Assembly (NCBI RefSeq): GCF_050859025.1
Contig: NZ_CP138200.1
Span: 3,224,001 to 3,288,000, forward strand
Length of the DNA: 64,000 bases
Direction of reading: 5' to 3'
Source of the DNA: Wukongibacter sp050859025
Lineage (GTDB): Bacteria; Bacillota; Clostridia; Peptostreptococcales; Caminicellaceae
The first letter of the stretch is position 1, and the number at the start of each line of letters is the position of its first letter. Below the pieces are notes generated by a model that did not search any database, was not told the DNA's origin, and was given only the letters and a program-made list of their open reading frames with translations. The translations under genes were made by a program, and so were the position numbers. Below, one piece after another: positions 34,348 through 43,651 of the stretch.

Positions 34348-34414
34348 AAACCTTGAAGTTGTTTATCTTTATACGAACTCTATACATTTGACTTTGATAA
34401 TAATCCGTGACGAA

Positions 34415-34723
34415 TCATATTTCGCTTTTATAAAGATCTAATATCCTTTGCGAAAATTTTTCGTCTTTGATACCAATTATTGCCCTATTAAATTTTCCTA
34501 TTGCACTTGACAGCTCATTTTTACTTCCAAAAACCATGAAAGGAATATTTTTTGAATCACAAATATTCATGAATTTATTCTTACTGTTGGCTGAAGCCTC
34601 TTCAGATATAATTATAAGCTTAATCTTATTCTTTCTAATGAAGAGCTGGCAGGTGTTTTCACCCGATAAAAGATTTCCAGATTTTTGTGCAAATCCTAAA
34701 AGTGATAAAATTTTATCCTTCAT
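34415..34723 (-). CDS. ylxQ: L7Ae-family ribosomal-like protein YlxQ
   Basis: Kink-turn RNA-binding protein of the L7Ae/L30e fold, role in cells unsettled. LLGFAQKSGNLLSGENTCQ and KLIIISEEASANSKNKF are the typical motifs; 102 residues is normal. Its ATG overlaps the end of ylxR, with GAGGAG upstream. The rimP-nusA-ylxR-ylxQ-infB order is the conserved Gram-positive operon. Confidence 0.92.
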   Translation of the reverse strand: MKDKILSLLGFAQKSGNLLSGENTCQLFIRKNKIKLIIISEEASANSKNKFMNICDSKNIPFMVFGSKNELSSAIGKFNRAIIGIKDEKFSQRILDLYKSEI

Positions 34724-34985
34724 TTTTTTTGAGCTCCTCTGTTAACTTTTCATATATTTCATCAGGAATTTCCTGACTAAAAGCCCTATTAAGAGATTTT
34801 CTCTTCTGAGCTGCCTTTAAGCAATCCTCATTTGGGCATATATACGCACCTCTTCCGTGGGCCTTACCAGTAAAGTCAACGTTCATTTCTCCATCTTTGT
34901 TCTTAACAATCCTGATAAGCTCTTTTTTGCTTTTCTGCTCATTGCAGCCCACACATTTCCGTAGAGGTATCTTTCTTTTCGTCAT
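34713..34985 (-). CDS. ylxR: RNA-binding protein YlxR (DUF448)
   Basis: Small nucleic-acid-binding protein of the nusA-infB operon, reported in some species as a RNase P modulator. RKCVGCNEQKSKKELIRIV, then GKAHGRGAYICPNEDCLKAA, are the family motifs, with the Cys pairs complete. I choose the second ATG (34985), seven bases past GGGAGG; the first ATG at 34991 is too close to it. Confidence 0.92.
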   Translation of the reverse strand: MTKRKIPLRKCVGCNEQKSKKELIRIVKNKDGEMNVDFTGKAHGRGAYICPNEDCLKAAQKRKSLNRAFSQEIPDEIYEKLTEELKKNEG

Positions 34986-35018
34986 AATCATACCTCCCTG
35001 TGATTCAATATATTGTGA

Positions 35019-36065
35019 TTATTCAATAGACGCTTGATATTGAGATTCACTTTTTATATCAATTTTCCATCCAGTTAACTTTGCTGCCAGTCTAGCATTT
35101 TGCCCTTCCTTACCTATCGCCAAGGATAATTGATAGTCCGGAACTACAACTAGTGCTGATTTGTCATTATCATCAATCTCTACTTTAAGAACCTTTGATG
35201 GACTTAAAGAATTTGATATAAGCTTACTTGGATCTTCATCCCATTTAATAATATCAATTTTTTCTCCCCTAAGTTCATCAACAATGTTCTGAACTCTGGC
35301 TCCTCTCTGTCCAACGCAAGCCCCTACAGGATCTATGTTTAGATCAGAAGAATATACGGCAATTTTTGTCCTTGAACCAGCTTCTCTAGATATTCCCTTT
35401 ATTTCAACAACTCCATCGTGGATCTCTGGCACTTCTAATTCAAAAAGTCTTTTTACAAGGCCAGGATGGGTTCTAGATACAACTACTTGAGGTCCCTTAG
35501 TGGTTTTTTTAACTTCTACGATATATGTTTTTATTCTACTGGATTGCTTATATGTCTCACCTTCAATTTGTTCATTAGGAAGTAATACTGCTTCAACCCT
35601 TCCAAGATTTATGTATACTATTCCTTTACTAATTCTTTGGACAATTCCAGTAACAATTTCACTTTCTCTATTTACAAACTCTTGATATATAACTGACCTT
35701 TCAGCTTCTCTTATTCTCTGTACTACTACCTGTTTAGCAGTTTGAGCAGCAATTCTTCCAAAATTCTTAGGTGTTACTTCCTTTTCAACAATATCTGAAA
35801 CTTCATAGTTTGGGTCAATTTTCTTTGCTTCTTCTAAGCTTATTTCAAATAGATCATTTTCCATATTCTCAACTACTTCTTTACGAGAAAAAACCTTAAC
35901 CCCACCATGTTCCCTATCAATTATAATTTTCACGTTTTGAGCTGAGCCAAAATTCTTTTTATAGGCGGTAATTAACGCAGCTTCAATAGCATCAATTAAT
36001 GTCTCTTTAGATATTCCTTTTTCCTTTTCAAGTTGGTCTAAAGCATCAAACAACTCATTTTTCAC
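35019..36065 (-). CDS. nusA: Transcription termination/antitermination factor NusA
   Basis: Binds RNA polymerase and the transcript and modulates pausing, termination and antitermination. N-terminal polymerase-binding domain (1-125), S1 domain (SEIVTGIVQRISKGIVYINL, from about 133), then two KH domains (DPVGACVGQRGARVQNIVDE and SLAIGKEGQNARLAAKLTGW). At 348 residues it lacks the C-terminal AR repeats of E. coli, as in other Bacillota. Start is GTG at 36065, eight bases past GGGGG. Confidence 0.96.
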   Translation of the reverse strand: MKNELFDALDQLEKEKGISKETLIDAIEAALITAYKKNFGSAQNVKIIIDREHGGVKVFSRKEVVENMENDLFEISLEEAKKIDPNYEVSDIVEKEVTPKNFGRIAAQTAKQVVVQRIREAERSVIYQEFVNRESEIVTGIVQRISKGIVYINLGRVEAVLLPNEQIEGETYKQSSRIKTYIVEVKKTTKGPQVVVSRTHPGLVKRLFELEVPEIHDGVVEIKGISREAGSRTKIAVYSSDLNIDPVGACVGQRGARVQNIVDELRGEKIDIIKWDEDPSKLISNSLSPSKVLKVEIDDNDKSALVVVPDYQLSLAIGKEGQNARLAAKLTGWKIDIKSESQYQASIE

Positions 36066-36077
36066 AATATATACCCC

Positions 36078-36545
36078 CTAATCAAAGTCAATCAACAGCT
36101 TAACTAAAGCAACCTTATCTCTTGCTATTTCAGCAGTCCCCTTAGCTTCTCTATCTATTAAAATCATATTATCTTTAAGTCCTACTAAACTACCTTTAAT
36201 TATTTTTTCACCATTCAATGGATGGAAAAGTCTTGCTTCAACTAACCTTCCTGAATACTTTTTAAAATCACTATCCTTTTTTAAAGGTCTTTCTATTCCC
36301 GGTGATGAAACCTCAAGAAAGTAGTTTTCTTTAATTGGATCTAAGGTATCAAGTCTCTCACTTAAATATTCACTAACTTCTTTGCAATCATCTAAGCTTA
36401 GACCATCATCTCTATCTAGATAAACTCTGAGATATCTATGTTGCCCCTCCTTAACAAACTCTATTTCAACTAGTTCCAATTTTTTTTCTTCTAAAAATGG
36501 GGATACTATTTCTTCGACTATATCTACAACTCTTTTCTTCTTCAA
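36078..36545 (-). CDS. rimP: Ribosome maturation factor RimP
   Basis: Needed for 30S subunit assembly. Two small domains; conserved LVEIEFVKEGQHRYLRVYLDRDDGLSLDDC and the signature FLEVSSPGIERPLKKDSDF are present. Length 155 is normal. It is the first gene of the nusA-infB operon; the 600-bp gap upstream should hold the promoter, though none stands out. Confidence 0.95.
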   Translation of the reverse strand: MKKKRVVDIVEEIVSPFLEEKKLELVEIEFVKEGQHRYLRVYLDRDDGLSLDDCKEVSEYLSERLDTLDPIKENYFLEVSSPGIERPLKKDSDFKKYSGRLVEARLFHPLNGEKIIKGSLVGLKDNMILIDREAKGTAEIARDKVALVKLLIDFD

Positions 36546-36868
36546 CTCTAAACCTCCTTTTTAATATTGGTTATAACCGTATTTTTCCGTAAATCACTAC
36601 ACTATATACGTGTATGAATAAAATCTTCTCTTAGTCAGTATAAGATTTTATTTTATAGTTGATGAAGTTGCATAATTATAACTTAGCTGGATTTCATATG
36701 CGAATATCATCCCTAATTTAATCATTTAAAATAGAGCATATTTGATATTACAGCTCTAGGACTTCTAAGACTATATAATAGTAAGTCTTTGAGGATTGTA
36801 ATCATGATATTTACTCTATCAATAAACTTACCATTTTACATTTCTCATTACATAATTAACATAATGAC
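36546..36868. other. Intergenic region upstream of rimP
   Basis: No gene is visible. The promoter of the rimP-nusA-infB operon should be here, but I find no convincing -35/-10 pair at proper spacing. Confidence 0.4.
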
Positions 36869-36893
36869 AAAGAGTGGGAAAGTCCCACTCTTT
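36869..36893 (-). terminator. polC terminator
   Basis: AAAGAGTGGGA and TCCCACTCTTT form a perfect 11-bp stem with a three-base loop; the T-run on the minus strand is short. It separates the polC cluster from the rimP operon. Confidence 0.7.
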
Positions 36894-36956
36894 AAGAAAT
36901 GTCATATTATTATATGGAAATTATATCATAAAGAGTAAATCAGCGCAACTTTAAAC

Positions 36957-37072
36957 CCAGATTATTCATTGAAAGTTTGAAAATATACAAGTAGCTCTGA
37001 CTTCTAAAACTGCGATTAAGCCTTACGCCCTGTAAGATTATTGTCTTTAATATTTAATGAATGTCCTAAAAA
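36957..37072. repeat. R3 family element, copy 3 (right arm degraded)
   Basis: CCAGATTATTCATTGAAAGT followed by TTGAAAATATACAAG matches the left arm of copy 2 (28400). The right end is less clear (TTTAATGAATG near 37055). Confidence 0.45.
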
Positions 37073-37099
37073 CAAAAATACATAATAAAGTTTTGAATT

Positions 37100-37146
37100 A
37101 TAGGAATTCAAGTAGAAACTTTAATTTATACTATTTGAACCCTATA
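37100..37146. repeat. Partial R1 element downstream of polC
   Basis: TATAGGAATTCAAGTAGAAA.. is a clear R1 left arm; it ends near ..CCCTATA, so the centre appears deleted. Confidence 0.5.
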
Positions 37147-37164
37147 TCTATAGCAATTTTTTAT

Positions 37165-40100
37165 TTAAAACAAGGACAACTGATTTTGTTTTGGTAAATT
37201 TTTTAAGCATCCATGATTTTCTAAGGTCTCAATAACTGTTCTAGAAACCTTAGTTTTCAGCCTTATATCTTCAATTGACAAGAACTCACCCTTACTACTT
37301 TCAGATACAATATTTCTAGCAGCATTTTCCCCAACACCTTGCAATGCTCTGAGTGGTGGTAAGATACAGTTATCCTTAATCTTAAATTTATCTGAGTCAG
37401 ATTCGTATAAATCGACTCTCAAGAATTTAAAGCCACGACAATACATTTCAAAAACTACTTCTAATACTGTCATAAGATCTTTTTCTTTTTGACTTGCTCC
37501 ATTCCCTAGACTAGATAATTCCTTTAGCTTATCTACAACTGTTTCCTTGCCCTTACACACCAAATCAGCGTCAAAATCATCTACCTTGGTAGAAAAATAC
37601 GTCGCATAAAAGGCCAAGGGATAATGCACCTTGAAAAACGCTATTCTAAAGGACATCATTACGTATGCTACGGCATGAGCTTTAGGGAACATATACTTAA
37701 TCTTCTGGCATGATTCTATATACCATTTTGGAACCTTCTTCTCATTCATAAGGGCTTCGTTTTCCGGAGTCAAGCCCTTACCCTTTCTAACCCTTTCCAT
37801 TATTGTAAAGGCCTCTTTAGGTGGTAAATCTTTTAAAATCAAATAGTTCATTATATCATCTCTGGTAGATATAACATTCTTAAGTTCGGCTGTACCAGCC
37901 CTTACCAAGTCCTGTCCGTTATTGAGCCATACATCAGTTCCATGAGATAATCCACTGATTCTAACTAATTCTGCAAAGGTTGTAGGCTTCGTATCAACTA
38001 GCATCTGTCTTACGAATTTTGTACCAAATTCCGGTATTCCCAATGAACCTACACTTATATTAAAATCTTTATCAACTATGTTTAGAGTTTCTGTTGAAGT
38101 AAATATTTTTATAGTTTTTTCATCATCTAGAGATATATTTTGGGGATCAATTCCTGTCAATTCCTCTAGCATTTTTATAATTGTCGGCACATCGTGGCCA
38201 AGTATATCGAGCTTAAGTAAACGTCCACTTATGGCATGATAATCAAAGTGAGTAGTTATTACTCCTGAGGACTTATCATTTGCAGGATATTGAACCGGTG
38301 TAAAATCATGGACTTCCTTATAGTCAGGAACAACCATTATACCACCAGGATGCTGACCTGTAGTTCTTTTTACCCCTGTACAGCTTGAAGCAAGTCTTAA
38401 GATTTCTCTGCTATTTTCAATAATTTCTTTCTCTTCAAAATATTTTTTAGCAAAACCAAAGGCAGTTTTTTCTGCAATAGTACCAATAGTTCCAGCTCTA
38501 AAAACGTATCCAGTTCCAAAAAGCTCTTCTGTATATTTATGTGCAACGGCTTGATACTCCCCTGCAAAGTTAAGGTCAATATCTGGTTCTTTATCCCCCT
38601 CAAAACCAAGGAAGGTTTCAAATGGTATTGCATGACCATCTTTGTTATACTGTGTATTACACTTTGGACAAAGCTTATCGGACAAATCTGCTCCACTCTC
38701 ATAAGATCCATCGGTTATAAATTCTGAGTTCTTACAGTTTGGACACACATAATGGGGAGATAATGGATTAACCTCTGTAATATCACTCATGGTTGCCACA
38801 AAGGATGACCCTACTGACCCTCTTGATCCAACAAGGTATCCATCCCTTAAGGATTTTGTAACTAGCTTTTGTGCAATTATATACATTACCGCATAACCAT
38901 TGCTAATTATCGAGTTTAATTCTCTGTCAAGCCTCTTTTGTACTATTTCCGGAAGTGGACTCCCATATATACTTTCAGCCTTTTCATAGCACATATTTCT
39001 TAAATCCTCGTCTGATCCTTCTATTCTTGGAGGATATGTTTCCTCAGGTATAGGTATAATATCTTCAACAGAGTCAGCAATAATGTTTGGATTTTTTATT
39101 ACTATCTCATATGCCGTATCCTTGTCTAGATAATTGAAATCTCTTAACATCTCATCGGTTGTTTTAAAATATATAGGCGGCTGGTTATCGGCATCAGAAT
39201 ACCCCTGACCTGTCATAAGTATCTTCCTTAATATGGAGTCTTGTGGATCTAAAAAGTGAACATCTCCTGTAGCAATTACTGGTTTATTGTATTTTTTACC
39301 TAGCTCTATGATTTTCTTATTAATATCCTTTAAATCTTCAAAGCTTTTTACGAGTCCCTTTTCTAACATAAAGCTATTGTTTTCAATCGGCTGAACTTCT
39401 AGGAAATCATAAAACTTGACGATATCTTCTATCTCCTGGTCACTCTTATTGCTCATAAGAGCTCTATAAAGCTCTCCTGCCTCACAGGCCGTACCTATAA
39501 TTAGACCTTCTCTCATAGTAGAAAGCAAGCTTTTTGGCATTCTAGGTCTCTTATAAAAGGTTTCCAAATGTGAATGTGTAACAAGCTTATAGAGATTTCT
39601 AAGGCCTGTATAGTTTTTCACTAAAATATTTATATGATTTGTGTCTAGTCTAGTAAAATCAACTTTATCACTAAGCAGTCTGTTTATTTCCTTTAGTGAG
39701 TTAATTTCTTTTTCTTTTAATATTTCTATTAATTTAATAAATATCTTACCAGTAGCTAATGCATCATCAACGGCACGATGGTGATTTTCAAGCTTGATAT
39801 TAAAATGTTTAGCTAAGATGTTCAATTTAAATCTTTTTAGTTTAGGAACTAATATTCTACTCAAAGATAAGGTATCAACAATAGCATTATTGAAATCAAG
39901 ATTCAATTTTCTTAGGTTCTCCTTTATAAAGGAGGTATCAAAGGATGCATTGTGAGCAACTACCGGTGCATCCCCTATAAAATCAACGAATCCAGGTAGC
40001 ACTTTATCTATTGTAGGTTTATCTCTTACCATATGGTCTGTAATTCCAGTCAGTTCCACAATTTTAGGAGGAATTCTAACTTCTGGGTTAACTAAAGCCG

Positions 40101-41445
40101 AAAAGTTATCTATAATTTCTCCGCCTTTTATCTTTACGGCTCCAATTTCTGTTATTTTGTCATGCTTAAAGGAAAGACCAGTTGTCTCAATATCGAATAC
40201 TATGTATGTATCATCTAGAGTTTCATCATTACAGTTTTGAACTAATGGTGAGCCATCATTCATTATGTATCCTTCGATTCCATATATGACTTTTATTCCA
40301 TATTTTTTACTTGCAGATATTGCTTCTGGATAGGCTTGAACTACACCATGATCTGTAATAGCTATAGCCCTATGGCCCCACTGCGCTGCTCTTTTTATGA
40401 GGTCAGATACGTCACAAATACCATCCATTGAACTCATTTTTGTATGGGCATGTAGCTCTACTCTTCTTTCCTCGCTGCTATCTACTCTTTCTTGATCCTT
40501 AACAAAGGATTGATTAATATCTCTAGCCATAATGATTGATTCTTTTTCAAATGTATCGTATCTTACACTTCCTCTAAATTTATAATAACTCCCTATCGAA
40601 ATATTTTCATTAATAGACTCAGCATCTTCTTTACTTGCAAAAATCTTAACTCCTATTGATGATGTATAGTCAGTAATAGATAGGGTTATCAATATCTTTC
40701 CGCTTTTTAATTCTCTTTCTTCTTTTTGAAATACCTTGGCTTCAACGCAAACCATTCCATCTTCCTCAGATAACCCTTTTATCTTAACAATCTCTCCACT
40801 TATTTTCTTGCCAAGGATGTTTTCCTTTCCACTTTTAGATTTATCTTTTTTTTCATTACTTGGCTTTGGGACAGGATTACTTGCCATAATCTTACTAAGT
40901 ATAGAATTAAGCTCTTTTTCTTTTTCCCTTATGTATGTTTTGTTACTATCCTCTTCAGCAGATTCAATAACCTTAAAATAAACCTTTATTTTTTTATTAA
41001 AGTCATTATTGAAAATTTCTTCTATTAGTTTATCGCACTTTTTCATATTGAGATTTTCAAGACCTACGGGATTATCAACTAATATCTCAAGGCAATCACT
41101 TGAGTTATCGTATCTTTTGCTACAATTATTAAGCCATCCAATCATGGATGGACTTTGCATTTTAATCTCGTATAATATATTATCCCAATAGTCCAATACA
41201 AGCTTCTCCATATTATCAGGTAAAGATTTATATTCTGTATTTATAGAAATACCCTCAAGAAAGGGCAAACACTTATTTATATTAGACTTAATATCATATA
41301 AACTTCGTTTTTTAAGAATATCACTAGACTTTAAAGTTAAACTTAATGTTTTTAAAGATGTATTATATTCTATTGAATCAAGGTAAATATTGGATTGATT
41401 GTCAAGTAGGTTTTTTAAACTAATAGATGGTGAATTTATACTCAT
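37165..41445 (-). CDS. polC: DNA polymerase III alpha subunit, PolC type
   Basis: Main replicative polymerase of low-GC Gram-positives with built-in proofreading. Order: N-terminal domains and OB fold (to about 320), PHP domain (ELHAHTKMSSMDGICDV, about 331), inserted exonuclease (YIVFDIETTGLS at about 413, VAHNASFDTSF, HHRAVDDALATGK), the rest of PHP, a zinc-finger pair (CPNCKNSEF ... CPKCNTQY), and the polymerase palm with DPDIDLNF-like EPDIDLNFAGEYQ. Length 1426 is typical. It begins directly after ispG. In Bacillus proS lies between rseP and polC; here ispG does. Confidence 0.97.
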   Translation of the reverse strand: MSINSPSISLKNLLDNQSNIYLDSIEYNTSLKTLSLTLKSSDILKKRSLYDIKSNINKCLPFLEGISINTEYKSLPDNMEKLVLDYWDNILYEIKMQSPSMIGWLNNCSKRYDNSSDCLEILVDNPVGLENLNMKKCDKLIEEIFNNDFNKKIKVYFKVIESAEEDSNKTYIREKEKELNSILSKIMASNPVPKPSNEKKDKSKSGKENILGKKISGEIVKIKGLSEEDGMVCVEAKVFQKEERELKSGKILITLSITDYTSSIGVKIFASKEDAESINENISIGSYYKFRGSVRYDTFEKESIIMARDINQSFVKDQERVDSSEERRVELHAHTKMSSMDGICDVSDLIKRAAQWGHRAIAITDHGVVQAYPEAISASKKYGIKVIYGIEGYIMNDGSPLVQNCNDETLDDTYIVFDIETTGLSFKHDKITEIGAVKIKGGEIIDNFSALVNPEVRIPPKIVELTGITDHMVRDKPTIDKVLPGFVDFIGDAPVVAHNASFDTSFIKENLRKLNLDFNNAIVDTLSLSRILVPKLKRFKLNILAKHFNIKLENHHRAVDDALATGKIFIKLIEILKEKEINSLKEINRLLSDKVDFTRLDTNHINILVKNYTGLRNLYKLVTHSHLETFYKRPRMPKSLLSTMREGLIIGTACEAGELYRALMSNKSDQEIEDIVKFYDFLEVQPIENNSFMLEKGLVKSFEDLKDINKKIIELGKKYNKPVIATGDVHFLDPQDSILRKILMTGQGYSDADNQPPIYFKTTDEMLRDFNYLDKDTAYEIVIKNPNIIADSVEDIIPIPEETYPPRIEGSDEDLRNMCYEKAESIYGSPLPEIVQKRLDRELNSIISNGYAVMYIIAQKLVTKSLRDGYLVGSRGSVGSSFVATMSDITEVNPLSPHYVCPNCKNSEFITDGSYESGADLSDKLCPKCNTQYNKDGHAIPFETFLGFEGDKEPDIDLNFAGEYQAVAHKYTEELFGTGYVFRAGTIGTIAEKTAFGFAKKYFEEKEIIENSREILRLASSCTGVKRTTGQHPGGIMVVPDYKEVHDFTPVQYPANDKSSGVITTHFDYHAISGRLLKLDILGHDVPTIIKMLEELTGIDPQNISLDDEKTIKIFTSTETLNIVDKDFNISVGSLGIPEFGTKFVRQMLVDTKPTTFAELVRISGLSHGTDVWLNNGQDLVRAGTAELKNVISTRDDIMNYLILKDLPPKEAFTIMERVRKGKGLTPENEALMNEKKVPKWYIESCQKIKYMFPKAHAVAYVMMSFRIAFFKVHYPLAFYATYFSTKVDDFDADLVCKGKETVVDKLKELSSLGNGASQKEKDLMTVLEVVFEMYCRGFKFLRVDLYESDSDKFKIKDNCILPPLRALQGVGENAARNIVSESSKGEFLSIEDIRLKTKVSRTVIETLENHGCLKNLPKQNQLSLF

Positions 41446-42522
41446 TTATTTACCTCCATGAAAATCTGTTCTCATAGCTCTAACTTCTTCTAAAATAGCT
41501 TCTACTATTTTATCTTCAGAAACTCTCCTGATTATTTCTCCCTTTTTAAATAAAAGGCCTGAATTTTTCCCACCAGCTATTCCTATATCTGCTTCCCTGG
41601 CTTCTCCTGGACCATTTACTGCACATCCCATTACTGCAATTGTTATATTCTCGTTTAAATCACTTAACTCATCTTCAATTTTTCTTGCTAATTTTTCTAA
41701 GTCTATTTGACATCTACCACATGTAGGACAGGATATAAAATTCACACCAAAATTTCTTATTTTAAGTGACTGTAGTATTTCTTTAGCAACCTTAATTTCT
41801 TCAACTGGATCACCAGTTAATGATACTCTAACAGTATCACCCATACCGCTTAAAAGTAATGAACCAATTCCAATGGCAGACTTTATTGTTCCTCTCCAAA
41901 CAGTTCCCGCTTCTGTAATACCTATATGAAGAGGATAATCCACTCTTTCTGATAAAAGTTTATAAGCATCGAAGGTCAATCCAACGTCAGATGCCTTAAG
42001 GGATATAACTATTTTATCATAATCTAAAGCTTCTAAAATCTTTATGTGGCCTAGGGCACTTTCAACCAAAGCCTGTGGTGTAATTCCATACTTCTCTACA
42101 ATACGCTTCTCAAGGGAGCCAGCATTAACACCTATGCGAATAGGAATATCTCTTTCCTTTGCTCTGGATACAACCTGTTTAACCCTTTCAACATCTCCAA
42201 TGTTGCCAGGGTTTATTCTTAATTTATCTATACCATTTTCTATGCATTTGAGAGCTAATCTATAGTCAAAGTGAATATCTGCGACTAATGGTAGAGATAT
42301 ATTTCTTTTTATTTCCTTTACAGCCATTGCAGCTTCCATATCTGGTATCGCTACTCTAATTATTTCGCACCCAGCTTCTTCTAATCTTTTAATTTGAGAT
42401 ACGGTAGCATTTATATTTCTAGTGTCAGTATTAGTCATAGATTGAATAGATATTGGAGAGTCCCCTCCAATAAATCTATTTCCACATTTAATCTTTTTTG
42501 TGCTTTTTCTGACTATGTTCAT
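41446..42522 (-). CDS. ispG: 4-hydroxy-3-methylbut-2-enyl diphosphate synthase (GcpE)
   Basis: Iron-sulfur enzyme of the non-mevalonate isoprenoid pathway, making HMBPP from MEcPP. The TIM barrel has IGGDSPISIQSMTNTDTRN and LVADIHFDYRLAL; the cluster ligands are in CPTCGRC (about 264-270) and a Glu in the GCAVNGPGEAREAD stretch (about 299). Length 358 is normal. The ispG stop abuts the polC start. The nearby dxr, cdsA and uppS make this an isoprenoid/lipid-carrier cluster. Confidence 0.96.
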   Translation of the reverse strand: MNIVRKSTKKIKCGNRFIGGDSPISIQSMTNTDTRNINATVSQIKRLEEAGCEIIRVAIPDMEAAMAVKEIKRNISLPLVADIHFDYRLALKCIENGIDKLRINPGNIGDVERVKQVVSRAKERDIPIRIGVNAGSLEKRIVEKYGITPQALVESALGHIKILEALDYDKIVISLKASDVGLTFDAYKLLSERVDYPLHIGITEAGTVWRGTIKSAIGIGSLLLSGMGDTVRVSLTGDPVEEIKVAKEILQSLKIRNFGVNFISCPTCGRCQIDLEKLARKIEDELSDLNENITIAVMGCAVNGPGEAREADIGIAGGKNSGLLFKKGEIIRRVSEDKIVEAILEEVRAMRTDFHGGK

Positions 42523-42548
42523 ATAATCACCAACCTGTTCTATGTAAA

Positions 42549-42619
42549 CAACTTTAACAATTAAAATAAATTTCAGAGAAAATAATGAGTCAGTTTACAT
42601 CTTTTCTTTGAAATTTATT
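42549..42619. repeat. R2 family hairpin repeat, copy 2
   Basis: 71 bp between rseP and ispG, closely matching 34277-34347. Arms AATAAATTTCAGAGAAAA and ..TTTTCTTTGAAATTTATT pair well. Confidence 0.6.
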
Positions 42620-42629
42620 CATTTTATAT

Positions 42630-43640
42630 CTACAATATATTAAACTTTATAATATCCTTTACTAATACTACTACCATTAGAATCATTAAAACTATAAACC
42701 CAATCATATGTACAAATCCTTCTTTTTCAGGGTCTATTGGTGAACCTTTAATTAATTCAATTATAGCAAAAATAATTCTACCACCATCTAGAGCTGGAAA
42801 AGGTAAAATATTTAAAATCGCTAAACTGATAGATATGTTGGCTGCCGACGCTAGCAAATCATATATACTACTTCTAGCTGCTTCACCAATAAAATGTACC
42901 ATTCCTATCGGTCCAACTACTTGCTCCCCAGCAGAAAGCTCTCCTCTTATTAACTGAGATAGTACTACAAATATCTGTTTGATACCGTAAAAAACACCTT
43001 TTGTAGAAACTATAATTGAAGAAGATATGGATTTTTCGATTGCCGGACTTATACCTATCATTCTTCTATTGGTTTCTTTATCTAACATTGGTTTAATGTC
43101 AAATGAAAGCATTTCACCATCTCTAATTACATTTACTACTACTATATCGCTTTGACTCTTACTTATTGTCTCAACAACATCGCTCCAGCTCTTTATAGTG
43201 GTATCATTCACCTTAACGATTTCATCTCCAGATTTTAGCCCAGCTAACTGTGCAGGAGAATTTTCAGTTACTTCGTTTATTATATTAACTGGCATTCCCA
43301 TTGCAGAGATTACTATAGTTAATAATAGTATTGCTAAAATAATATTCATAATCGGACCAGCAGCTAATACAGATATTCTTTGAAGAGGAGATTTTTTTGA
43401 AAAGCTTCTTGCATCGTTAGAAGACTCATCTTCTCCTTCCATCTTTACATATCCTCCCAGTGGAAGTACTCTAATAGAATATTCAGTCTCCTTCCCTTGG
43501 TAACTCAAAAGCTTCGGTCCCATACCTAAAGCAAACTGATGTACCTTTATGTTATTTATTTTAGCTAAAGCAAAATGGCCAAATTCATGAAAAAATACAA
43601 GGAGGCCAAAAACGAAAATAAAACTAATGAAAGTTTGCAT
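42630..43640 (-). CDS. rseP: Site-2 intramembrane zinc metalloprotease RseP/RasP
   Basis: Cuts membrane proteins within the bilayer, such as anti-sigma factors and signal-peptide remnants. The zinc site HEFGH is at 18-22 in the first helix; a PDZ domain lies around 110-185 (SPAQLAGLKSGDEIVKVND); the third ligand is in NILPFPALDGGRI (about 277). Length 336 fits. AAGGTGGG precedes the ATG. It lies 11 bp after dxr, the usual dxr-rseP pair. Confidence 0.94.
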   Translation of the reverse strand: MQTFISFIFVFGLLVFFHEFGHFALAKINNIKVHQFALGMGPKLLSYQGKETEYSIRVLPLGGYVKMEGEDESSNDARSFSKKSPLQRISVLAAGPIMNIILAILLLTIVISAMGMPVNIINEVTENSPAQLAGLKSGDEIVKVNDTTIKSWSDVVETISKSQSDIVVVNVIRDGEMLSFDIKPMLDKETNRRMIGISPAIEKSISSSIIVSTKGVFYGIKQIFVVLSQLIRGELSAGEQVVGPIGMVHFIGEAARSSIYDLLASAANISISLAILNILPFPALDGGRIIFAIIELIKGSPIDPEKEGFVHMIGFIVLMILMVVVLVKDIIKFNIL

Positions 43641-43651
43641 ATAATCCCACC

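Noticed and set aside
38397..38711. 104-codon second minus-strand frame inside polC
   Set aside because: It is an alternative frame of a highly conserved gene with no ribosome site.
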